Assembly: GCA_965603355.1 (NCBI GenBank)
Contig: CBFDCQ010000116.1
Span: 1-7,186 of the forward strand
Length of the DNA stretch: 7,186 bases
Source: CBFDCQ01 sp965603355
GTDB lineage: Bacteria; Hydrogenedentota; CAZGCA01; CBFDCQ01
Reading direction: 5' to 3'
Position 1 is the stretch's first letter, and each line of letters starts with the position of its first letter. The position numbers and the translations under genes were made by a program. Below the pieces are notes generated by a model, which was given only the letters and a program-made list of their open reading frames with translations, searched no databases and was not told where the DNA came from. This document shows positions 1-5,287 of the stretch, piece after piece.

Positions 1-2
1 TT

Positions 3-27
3 GGCGGGCAAGATGCCCGCTCTACCT
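3..27. repeat. Dispersed hairpin repeat, copy 1
   Basis: The unit is GGCGGGCA (3-10), loop AGA, TGCCCGCT (14-21), followed by CTACC. It is an inverted repeat with 7 of 8 stem pairs, the last base being T instead of C. The same core recurs at 124-142 and 3226-3244. On the reverse strand the sequence just beyond the core (about 28-44) resembles that beyond copy 3 (3250-3267), with a shared GGTCGC element, so these two copies are extended versions of one unit. Confidence 0.85.
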
Positions 28-42
28 ATCGTTGCGACCTCC

Positions 43-77
43 CCTTTGCGCCTTTGCGGCTTTGCGCGAGAAAAGGC
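43..77. repeat. CTTTGCG-type dispersed repeat, copy 1
   Basis: Three CTTTGCG or TTTGCG units in a row are followed by CGAGAAAAGG. A second copy at 3141-3174 matches 30 of 34 aligned positions by my hand alignment. Both copies sit outside genes, one on each side of the 911-residue gene. Confidence 0.8.
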
Positions 78-90
78 AGGTTATAGTTCT

Positions 91-117
91 GACAGGATGG
101 ACAGGATGGACAGGATA
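91..117. repeat. 9-bp tandem repeat, three units
   Basis: GACAGGATG occurs at 91-99 and 100-108, and GACAGGATA at 109-117, so only the last base differs. It lies between the CTTTGCG-type unit and hairpin copy 2. The 9-bp period would keep a reading frame open, which helps explain the spurious open frame here. Such short arrays can vary in copy number by slippage. Confidence 0.9.
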
Positions 118-122
118 CGCAA

Positions 123-147
123 AGGCGGGCAAGATGCCCGCCCTACC
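123..147. repeat. Dispersed hairpin repeat, copy 2
   Basis: This is a perfect inverted repeat, GGCGGGCA (124-131), loop AGA, TGCCCGCC (135-142), followed by CTACC. The 25 bases 123-147 are identical to 3225-3249. Downstream, GGTCGCAATGACG (about 161-173) appears in forward orientation, whereas in copies 1 and 3 the related element is inverted relative to the hairpin, so the units have been shuffled. Confidence 0.9.
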
Positions 148-230
148 TATGAAAAGGGTGGTCGCAATGACGACATCACCCGAGAACACAGGCTAACAGC
201 CTATGCTACTACCGCGGCTGCGTGTGTTTA

Positions 231-249
231 ACCACGAAGGACACGAAGG
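231..249. repeat. CACGAAGG double-unit repeat
   Basis: CACGAAGG occurs twice 9 bp apart, giving ACCACGAAGGACACGAAGG. Units of this style are, as I recall, common between genes in several environmental bacterial phyla. It lies about 45 bp past the stop of the 911-residue gene. No second full copy is present in this window. Confidence 0.6.
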
Positions 250-273
250 CCCGCCACGCCCGCACCCTGCTCG

Positions 274-283
274 GCGGTACCGC
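274..283. repeat. Perfect 10-bp palindrome after the stop codon
   Basis: GCGGTACCGC reads the same on both strands and lies 10 bp beyond the stop of the 911-residue gene. As a hairpin it would have only three pairs around a GTAC loop, so it is not a convincing terminator. It may be chance or the remnant of another repeat. Confidence 0.4.
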
Positions 284-292
284 AAAGACCGT

Positions 293-3028
293 CTACATTT
301 TGGAAAATGAGAATCCGGCAGGGGTTTGGATCTCCATCATAATCCAGACTACAAGCCGCAGTTGGCCGTTCTTATCTCTGACCAGACCTTGCCGGGCAAT
401 TTTATCTGACGTGACGGTCTTTCCGTCGATGGTGACCGCAGCTTGACCATCCCAGCCCTGGATGACAAAACAGGGGTTGACTAACGGGGATTTCTCCGAT
501 GCCTCCACCGAAAATGAAATCTCGTCGCCTCGGGCGTCAATCACATAAGCTCTCTGACCCTTATCATACCCTCTCGAGAGACATCTTTGCATTTTGGAAA
601 GATCCGGAGCATGATTCCAGGACCTGGCCATGGGAATCAGCCGTTCGGCGGAATCATTCGTGAAACCGTAGAGCAGAACGCTGCCCGTTTCAACCAGGTT
701 GCCCGCGGCGCCCAACGCAGAATGCGTCAGGCGGTCAGGCGCCACACAGAACCGGCCGTCACAGGGCACCTGCGTCACCGGGTAATGATTCCACGCGGAG
801 TATTTAGAGTACGAGGTCTTTTCATCACCGGCCCAGACGTAGACATCGTTCCCCGGCGGGAAAACCTCAAACACCTTATAGTCCGATTTCAAATTCACCC
901 AGATGACTTGAGCGTCAAGACGGGCTGAAGGATGCTCCTCACTCCAATCGAATTCGTGGACTTCATCTTCATGGGTAACGACCGTTAAGGACTGTGGATT
1001 AATGTTGTCCTCCGGGCGCGTGCCGGCCTCCGACAAGAACTGCGTGTCATGGAAGCCGATTGCGCCGCCCTCCGGCCCAAAGTAGTAATCCCGATCGCCA
1101 TGCTGATCCACGGCGCGGACGCCGACACCATCCGGATAAATCGTCAGGTACTCATCGGTCCACACTCCCCAGTCATCTTCATCACGGCACACATTCGGAT
1201 GCTTGTAAAGAACATCAACGGAGGCATACCGCCAGTGAATCACCACGCGGGCGTCAGTGTTCTCGATAATGCGAACGTGCGAATGCCGCCCCTGATAATC
1301 GGACATATGCTCACAGCAGCTCTGTGCGCCTGCGGACTTATCGCCCCAGTGCCAATCGGTTAACTCAGTACTCTGGTCCGAGATCCACTTATTGGTTTCC
1401 GTTACCCATCCCGGGCTCCGGCAGCCTCGCCAGAACACCACGCTCGTAGGCATCAGGTCAAACTTGACCACAACATCGGGATGTTGCGGTTCCCGCCACA
1501 TGTTGTCCCACAGGTCATGATAGGTCAAGTGAGCATACCGGGCGCCAAAGGTATCCGCCGGACCCACCTCCCCGGGAAGCGTTCGCGGCTCCATGTCCGC
1601 TCTGGGATTAGAAGGCTTGAATGCTTTGTAAGCCCGCCGCATATCTCGATGCGACAGCGGTTCCGGATACAGCTTGACCTCATCGATCAATCCCTCAAAT
1701 CCCAGCGGAGAGGGAAATGTTGAATAGGTCCGCACTACATGCCGGGAGACGTATCCGATGGACTCGTCGTTTTTCCCAATCACAAAATCGACGTCCGCAG
1801 GCTCTATGAACCCCGAGAAGTTCTTGAAGTTGGATACCTCGCCGTTGACGTAAAGATAGAGTATCCCCTCGCCAACATAGGTGACCGCCACATGCGACCA
1901 CTCATACAAGGGCAGCGGCTCGAAGGACTGCACTTTCACGATCTGTCCGCGAATTGCGAAGATGGCTACGGGATGACCGAACTCATCAATGCCGAGGAAA
2001 AAGCCCTTCTTCAACTTCTCACCCAACTGCATATCTCCCCAGTTGTTTTCCTGGAAGAGGAGCTCTCTGACATCGGCTTCCCACTCCGACTGATGGGCAA
2101 TAGCCGTCCACTCGCAGATGGAATACGCGCCCGGCGCCACCCAGGCCTCCATCGTGAACCCCACGTCATACTCACTCACGTCGACATCAGGACTCTTCAC
2201 GCTCGAGCTGTACCCGTCGAATCCCAAAGCCGTTCCGGAAACGCCTTTCTTCCACACGGTCTTGGGACCGGCGATGGGACAGCTCGTGCCGCTCTCTGAC
2301 TCAGTGGTAGAATCTTTCGATTCGTAAGAGCGGGATTCCAGTCCCTCGTCGAAGTGCCAGATGGCGACCGGCTCAGCCCCCAGACGCGCAGGCTGTACCA
2401 CCGGTGCACCCTCCAGTGGTTCGGCGGGCGCTTTGGACAAAACCGCCTCGATGCGGCCTTTCTTCTCAATACCATCCGGCGTCAGTTGAACTGTCTGAAC
2501 GATTCTATTCTTCGGATCTCTCCAATCGTCCAGTTTCTTTGCCCCTTTTCGGATTTCACGGCGGACAACGCCATCCGGGGAAATGAAAAAGTACTCGTGG
2601 ACTACCCCGTCAAACTCGACATTCCCGCCTATGGGCTGTGCGTGATGGCCCAGCTCAAAATCATTGAAATAGCGCCAGTGTACGACAATAGAATCTTCCG
2701 TGCTCTCGATTAGACGGACAAAGGAGTAAATGTTATTCTTGTCGGGACGCTTTTCAGGACCGTCGCCCCTGCGTGGAACAACCTCATCAAGATACCACTG
2801 CCCCGTATTCGTCTCCCAGTAAGGCAGATAACTGGAGGAGCGATGAAATACCAGCTTCCCATGAGCGAGCTGTACAACCAGGTCGGCATGTTGCGCGGTC
2901 CGGGAATGAGCTTCCCAGGGCTCGCCCGTATCAATCTTGGTGTAATATGCATAATACGCGGATGCGTTGCCGGCGAAAACCACCGCTGAAACTAACAAAC
3001 AGACCAAAAAAACCAATCTCTTCATCAT
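293..3028 (-). CDS. Secreted LamG-domain protein with a duplicated flanking module
   Basis: A 911-residue exported protein of unknown exact function, probably glycan-binding or acting with glycan-degrading enzymes at the cell surface. Seen: a Sec signal peptide (KR, hydrophobic core, likely cleavage after ASA at 24); module A1 at about 25-165; a LamG-like jelly roll (Laminin_G_3 style) at about 220-470, opening with IWHFDEG and containing FTMEAWV, LYLYVNGE and GLIDEVKLY; module A2 at about 497-645; a middle region 650-830; and a C-terminal beta-rich segment 835-911. A1 and A2 are homologous (QHADLVV/QHPDVVV, VVHWRY/VVIHWRY, EY-x4-PDG). No lipobox, membrane anchor or sorting signal follows. 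The start is the first of two adjacent ATGs, 7 nt after GGAGG. The LamG assignment is firm; enzymatic activity is unknown and I see no recognisable catalytic motif. It lies 253 bp downstream of the propeller gene on the same strand and has no clear promoter of its own. Confidence 0.93.
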   Translation of the reverse strand: MMKRLVFLVCLLVSAVVFAGNASAYYAYYTKIDTGEPWEAHSRTAQHADLVVQLAHGKLVFHRSSSYLPYWETNTGQWYLDEVVPRRGDGPEKRPDKNNIYSFVRLIESTEDSIVVHWRYFNDFELGHHAQPIGGNVEFDGVVHEYFFISPDGVVRREIRKGAKKLDDWRDPKNRIVQTVQLTPDGIEKKGRIEAVLSKAPAEPLEGAPVVQPARLGAEPVAIWHFDEGLESRSYESKDSTTESESGTSCPIAGPKTVWKKGVSGTALGFDGYSSSVKSPDVDVSEYDVGFTMEAWVAPGAYSICEWTAIAHQSEWEADVRELLFQENNWGDMQLGEKLKKGFFLGIDEFGHPVAIFAIRGQIVKVQSFEPLPLYEWSHVAVTYVGEGILYLYVNGEVSNFKNFSGFIEPADVDFVIGKNDESIGYVSRHVVRTYSTFPSPLGFEGLIDEVKLYPEPLSHRDMRRAYKAFKPSNPRADMEPRTLPGEVGPADTFGARYAHLTYHDLWDNMWREPQHPDVVVKFDLMPTSVVFWRGCRSPGWVTETNKWISDQSTELTDWHWGDKSAGAQSCCEHMSDYQGRHSHVRIIENTDARVVIHWRYASVDVLYKHPNVCRDEDDWGVWTDEYLTIYPDGVGVRAVDQHGDRDYYFGPEGGAIGFHDTQFLSEAGTRPEDNINPQSLTVVTHEDEVHEFDWSEEHPSARLDAQVIWVNLKSDYKVFEVFPPGNDVYVWAGDEKTSYSKYSAWNHYPVTQVPCDGRFCVAPDRLTHSALGAAGNLVETGSVLLYGFTNDSAERLIPMARSWNHAPDLSKMQRCLSRGYDKGQRAYVIDARGDEISFSVEASEKSPLVNPCFVIQGWDGQAAVTIDGKTVTSDKIARQGLVRDKNGQLRLVVWIMMEIQTPAGFSFSKM

Positions 3029-3035
3029 TCACCTT

Positions 3036-3040
3036 CCTCC
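3036..3040 (-). promoter_or_regulatory. Ribosome-binding site of the LamG protein gene
   Basis: On the minus strand the sequence is GGAGG-AAGGTGA-ATG-ATG. The GGAGG core lies 7 nt before the first ATG and 10 nt before the second, which favours the first ATG at 3028 without excluding the second. Confidence 0.8.
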
Positions 3041-3116
3041 CATATATTCTTAGAGTAGGGGCGAGGCACGCAATGACGACGTTTGGTGGTCCTTTGCATC
3101 TCGGTGTTCTCTGTGA

Positions 3117-3130
3117 CCCGCCACGGCGGG
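3117..3130. repeat. CCCGCC/GGCGGG inverted repeat
   Basis: CCCGCC (3117-3122), loop AC, GGCGGG (3125-3130): a perfect 6-bp inverted repeat. It resembles the arms of the GGCGGGCA hairpin in composition but lacks its loop. No T-tract follows in either direction. Confidence 0.65.
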
Positions 3131-3140
3131 CTGCGATAAA

Positions 3141-3174
3141 CTTTGCGCCTTTGCGTCTCTGCGCGAGAGAAGGT
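3141..3174. repeat. CTTTGCG-type dispersed repeat, copy 2
   Basis: Begins CTTTGCGCCTTTGCG, identical to the start of the copy at 44-77, and ends in a GCGCGAGA-type tail; overall 30 of 34 positions match. It is preceded by a TCTCGGTGTTCTCTGTG segment (3100-3116), a style of sequence that recalls the inverse of CGAGAACACAGG at 181-192. Confidence 0.8.
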
Positions 3175-3182
3175 CTATCTCA

Positions 3183-3194
3183 CCACGCCCGTGG
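3183..3194. repeat. CCACG/CGTGG inverted repeat
   Basis: CCACG (3183-3187), loop CC, CGTGG (3190-3194). It is a small perfect stem within the repeat mosaic and is followed by GCACAGGCGAG; GCACAGGCGGG recurs at 3221-3231, so the mosaic also holds a short direct repeat. Confidence 0.5.
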
Positions 3195-3224
3195 CACAGG
3201 CGAGATTGCCGCGCTTCGCTGCAC

Positions 3225-3249
3225 AGGCGGGCAAGATGCCCGCCCTACC
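3225..3249. repeat. Dispersed hairpin repeat, copy 3
   Basis: A perfect inverted repeat, GGCGGGCA (3226-3233), loop AGA, TGCCCGCC (3237-3244), followed by CTACC. The 25 bases are identical to 123-147. It lies about 40 bp past the stop of the propeller gene, where a transcript would form a stable GC-rich stem. Without a T-tract it is better seen as a REP-like element or possible 3'-end stabiliser than as an intrinsic terminator. Confidence 0.9.
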
Positions 3250-3281
3250 CGTCATGGCGACCCACCCATTCGCCCGACGAG

Positions 3282-4805
3282 TTAGTTCCCTACCGTTGCC
3301 GTGATCTTCACTGACGTGACGCTGTGCGATTTATCCAGGTTCTCGACAATAACCTTGGCAAACTTCGAATTGGGGCTTATATTGAACGTCTTCCTTGCAG
3401 TTTCCCCGCGCTGAACGTCCATATCGAAGGAGAACATGTCTTGCGTGTCGCAATGCACACCGTCATCACTCCCTCTAACGTGAATCCGGAGCCCTGCATC
3501 AACGCCGGAATCGTAGGTGCATTCCGCGGCGATAGCAAGCGTCGAGGCGGCCTCGAGACCGATAGGAAGACAGGCGGCAATTCTGCTGCTCTCCCCCGCG
3601 CCCAACGAATCCATCAACAGAATCGGGAATGAAACCTTGAAATTCGGATCGACCGTAAGGACCTGCACGGCCAAATCTTCAGTTTGCCAATTCGGCAGAC
3701 TCGCAAGACCCCGGGCAGTGCCTTCGCCCGTGTAATACCTCAAAGTGTGGAACACATAGATGTATGGACCTTCGACGTAACAGTGCACCTCCGCGAAGCC
3801 CGAGGCGTCCGGAACTCTGCTCAGAGGGACAACCGGATTGGCCGTGTACTTGTGCCAGTTGATTGCGTCGAAACTCCAGGCATAGCCCAGAGACTCAATT
3901 TTCGGCGCCTTCGTTCCGCCGTAAACACAGTGGAAGATTCCTTCATGATACCTGGCAGCCGCTTCGGAGTAGCCGCCGTCGTCCCATGCACCCCAATCGC
4001 CGGGACTCATAACAGGATTCACCTCATACTTTGTCCACGGTCCTTTTGCTTTCGCAACAGCATACCCTTCCTCGTTTCTCTGGTCGTATACGTCCACATA
4101 TTTTGTCCACGGTCCTTCCGGTCTGGGAGCGGTGGCTATACAGAACGGCCCCTGGTCCTGGACCGAGACGGGACTCTGAACGAACATTACAAATGAATCG
4201 CCAATTTTCGTAACACTACCCGGATAGACTCCGGGCTCGTCTCCCCAATCTATAACGGGGTTGTTCTCATACTTCTCCCAGGGTCCCAGCGGATGGTCGG
4301 CGGTCGCTAACCCAACGGCCCCGTCAGACCAATACCACATGTAGTAAGTTGCATTGTTTGAATGAAGGTTGAAGGCGCCTTCTTTCATAATACACGCACA
4401 GGCCACCACATCACTGTCCCACTCTCCTGCTTCACCATGGTCCAGTACAGGGTTATCCTCGTACCTTTCCCAGGGGCCAAGAGGATCCTTGGATGTCGCT
4501 ACGCAAATACGGTATCCTTCGGGCCAGCGCTCCTTATCCTTGCTTTGTGCATGGTAGTACCAGTACCAGGTACCGTCAGGTTCTTTGAGGACGTCAGAGG
4601 ACTCGAGGATGCCGCTGTCAACAGCGGACCTGTCATCGCTTGGTGAGATAGCCGGACTGGGCCCGAGAATATGGACCAGCGGACTCTCCGCAAAGATGTT
4701 CTTCGTCGGCGGTACGTTCTCGGCGGTAGACACCGTAACAGACGAACACAGCAATAGTGTCGCAACAACAATGGCCAACAAGTGGACGCTCTTAGAATGC
4801 TTCAT
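3282..4805 (-). CDS. Secreted GH43/GH32-like five-bladed beta-propeller protein
   Basis: A 507-residue exported protein with the repeat pattern of the five-bladed propeller glycoside hydrolases (GH43, GH32 and relatives), so probably acting on plant- or algal-type polysaccharide or oligosaccharide outside the cytoplasm. Seen: a signal peptide (lysine-rich start, hydrophobic 9-26, likely cleavage near STA at 26-28); a propeller at about 60-370 with recurring GPW (110, 174, 231, 255) and NPV (118, 182, 263, 323) motifs and WYWYYH / YYMWYW / FHCVYGG inner strands; and a C-terminal beta-rich domain at about 380-507. Acidic residues that could line the active site include D63, D130 or D132, D275/D276, E281, E339 and E345 (in VEGP), but I cannot assign base and acid by eye. 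The start has AGGAGGA 6 nt upstream and a strong promoter. Substrate and activity are unknown; a non-catalytic relative is possible. Confidence 0.88.
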   Translation of the reverse strand: MKHSKSVHLLAIVVATLLLCSSVTVSTAENVPPTKNIFAESPLVHILGPSPAISPSDDRSAVDSGILESSDVLKEPDGTWYWYYHAQSKDKERWPEGYRICVATSKDPLGPWERYEDNPVLDHGEAGEWDSDVVACACIMKEGAFNLHSNNATYYMWYWSDGAVGLATADHPLGPWEKYENNPVIDWGDEPGVYPGSVTKIGDSFVMFVQSPVSVQDQGPFCIATAPRPEGPWTKYVDVYDQRNEEGYAVAKAKGPWTKYEVNPVMSPGDWGAWDDGGYSEAAARYHEGIFHCVYGGTKAPKIESLGYAWSFDAINWHKYTANPVVPLSRVPDASGFAEVHCYVEGPYIYVFHTLRYYTGEGTARGLASLPNWQTEDLAVQVLTVDPNFKVSFPILLMDSLGAGESSRIAACLPIGLEAASTLAIAAECTYDSGVDAGLRIHVRGSDDGVHCDTQDMFSFDMDVQRGETARKTFNISPNSKFAKVIVENLDKSHSVTSVKITATVGN

Positions 4806-4811
4806 GATAAA

Positions 4812-4818
4812 TCCTCCT
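4812..4818 (-). promoter_or_regulatory. Ribosome-binding site of the propeller gene
   Basis: The minus strand reads AAAAGGAGGATTTATC-ATG. AGGAGGA is a near-perfect Shine-Dalgarno sequence 6 nt before the ATG at 4805, which fixes the start just ahead of the signal peptide. Confidence 0.85.
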
Positions 4819-4889
4819 TTTCAAAATGTTTCTCTGACAAACCTCCGTTTAACCTGGTGTAACGCACCCGTGACGACGATACTCCGGAT

Positions 4890-4918
4890 ATTATAAGCGC
4901 TTTCGGCGGGATGGTCAA
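4890..4918 (-). promoter_or_regulatory. Sigma70-type promoter for the minus-strand genes
   Basis: On the minus strand, TTGACC (4918-4913) and a perfect TATAAT (4895-4890) are separated by exactly 17 bp, five of six and six of six to consensus. Transcription would start near 4883, giving a leader of about 78 nt to the ATG at 4805. It is the only strong promoter I find for the two minus-strand genes. No operator was recognised with confidence. Confidence 0.8.
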
Positions 4919-5004
4919 TACGGCATTGATCTGTCAGCAGCACAGGAGACACCCTTGGAGCGGACGTTTTCACCGCGCCACGCACGCATCCCGGAGTTTT
5001 TCTG

Positions 5005-5034
5005 TTGACGAGATAGGCAAGATTAAGTTAGAAT
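5005..5034 (+). promoter_or_regulatory. Sigma70-type promoter facing typA
   Basis: TTGACG (5005-5010) and TAGAAT (5029-5034) are separated by 18 bp, each one mismatch from consensus. Transcription would begin near 5041, leaving a leader of about 247 nt before typA at 5288. It is divergent to the minus-strand promoter, with their -35 boxes 86 bp apart. Confidence 0.65.
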
Positions 5035-5036
5035 GA

Positions 5037-5264
5037 ATGCCAGAGTCGCGGGATATAGAAGCGAAATCAGAGGCGGAGAGGATCGCCTATCTGTCGACCG
5101 AGAGGCGTCTGGACGCGCACGAGCACGACGGGACATTTCTGCTCGACACACAACAGCGCAAATGGCTCAATGCCTGCATCTCATACTTGCATTTCGGGTT
5201 CATTTTAGGTATTATGAACTTTCTTTTTGGTGTGTTTAGTAAAGATCTGTTTGATTACACTTAA
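5037..5264 (+). CDS. Possible small ORF upstream of typA, 75 codons
   Basis: I do not recognise this protein. It would have a charged N-terminal half (MPESRDIEAKSEAERIAYL) and a hydrophobic stretch at about 50-67 that could be a membrane segment. In favour: it ends 23 bp before typA, reads in the same direction and has plausible residue content. Against: no Shine-Dalgarno sequence precedes the ATG, and that ATG lies only 2 bp past the predicted -10 box, so a transcript from that promoter would start at or after it. It may be a leaderless gene, a decayed gene remnant, or chance within a long leader. An overlapping frame at 5033-5239 looks less protein-like. Confidence 0.25.
   Translation: MPESRDIEAKSEAERIAYLSTERRLDAHEHDGTFLLDTQQRKWLNACISYLHFGFILGIMNFLFGVFSKDLFDYT
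5187..5215 (+). promoter_or_regulatory. Weak candidate second promoter close to typA
   Basis: TTGCAT (5187-5192), a 17-bp spacer, then TATTAT (5210-5215). The -10 box is one mismatch from consensus but the -35 box matches only in TTG. It would start transcription near 5222, with a leader of about 66 nt. The surrounding AT-rich stretch makes chance matches more likely. Confidence 0.3.
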
Positions 5265-5271
5265 GAATACT

Positions 5272-5276
5272 GAGGA
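5272..5276 (+). promoter_or_regulatory. Ribosome-binding site of typA
   Basis: The GAGGA core lies 11 nt before the ATG at 5288, slightly longer than usual. A GTG follows directly at 5291, but at a worse spacing, so the ATG is preferred. Confidence 0.55.
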
Positions 5277-5287
5277 TAAACAATAGT

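Larger units (their letters stand above)
1..292. other. Intergenic repeat mosaic, no credible gene
   Basis: This stretch lies downstream of the minus-strand 911-residue gene and runs to the window edge. It is built from short repeat units: two copies of a GGCGGGCA/TGCCCGCC hairpin, one CTTTGCG-type unit, three tandem GACAGGATG units, a CACGAAGG double unit, and a small stem at 190-202 (AGGCT, loop AAC, AGCCT). Open frames crossing it (for example 1-231 plus) are made of these repeats, lack a ribosome-binding site and show no protein family character, so I do not call them genes. No T-tract follows any stem, so no intrinsic terminator can be claimed for the gene ending at 293. Confidence 0.75.
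3029..3281. other. Repeat-filled spacer between the two minus-strand genes
   Basis: This 253-bp spacer separates the propeller gene from the downstream LamG gene. It contains the GGCGGGCA hairpin, the CTTTGCG-type unit, two further small inverted repeats, and a CGCAATGACGAC segment (3070-3081) that also occurs at 163-174. I looked for a promoter for the downstream gene and found no good -35/-10 pair at a usable distance from its ribosome-binding site. No T-rich terminator is visible. Read-through from the upstream promoter is therefore possible but unproven. Confidence 0.7.

Noticed and set aside
1..250. Possible CRISPR array or other regular array
   Set aside because: The repeats are of several unrelated kinds, not evenly spaced, and there are no unique spacers of constant length or cas genes.
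1739..2299. A 186-codon open frame on the plus strand
   Set aside because: It lies fully antisense to the LamG-encoding part of the 911-residue gene, has no ribosome-binding site and no family character. The minus-strand frame has a clear domain structure.
3041..3073. Promoter directly upstream of the LamG gene (TTGCGT with TAAGAA or GAATAT)
   Set aside because: The -10 matches are poor at any acceptable spacing, and transcription would start almost at the ribosome-binding site.
3225..3249. Intrinsic terminator after the propeller gene
   Set aside because: The stem is strong, but no T-tract follows on the minus strand, and the same sequence occurs elsewhere as a dispersed repeat.
2773..3285. 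A 170-codon plus-strand open frame running from the LamG gene start into the repeat spacer
   Set aside because: It overlaps the signal peptide region antisense and then reads through the repeat mosaic; its sequence is repeat-derived.
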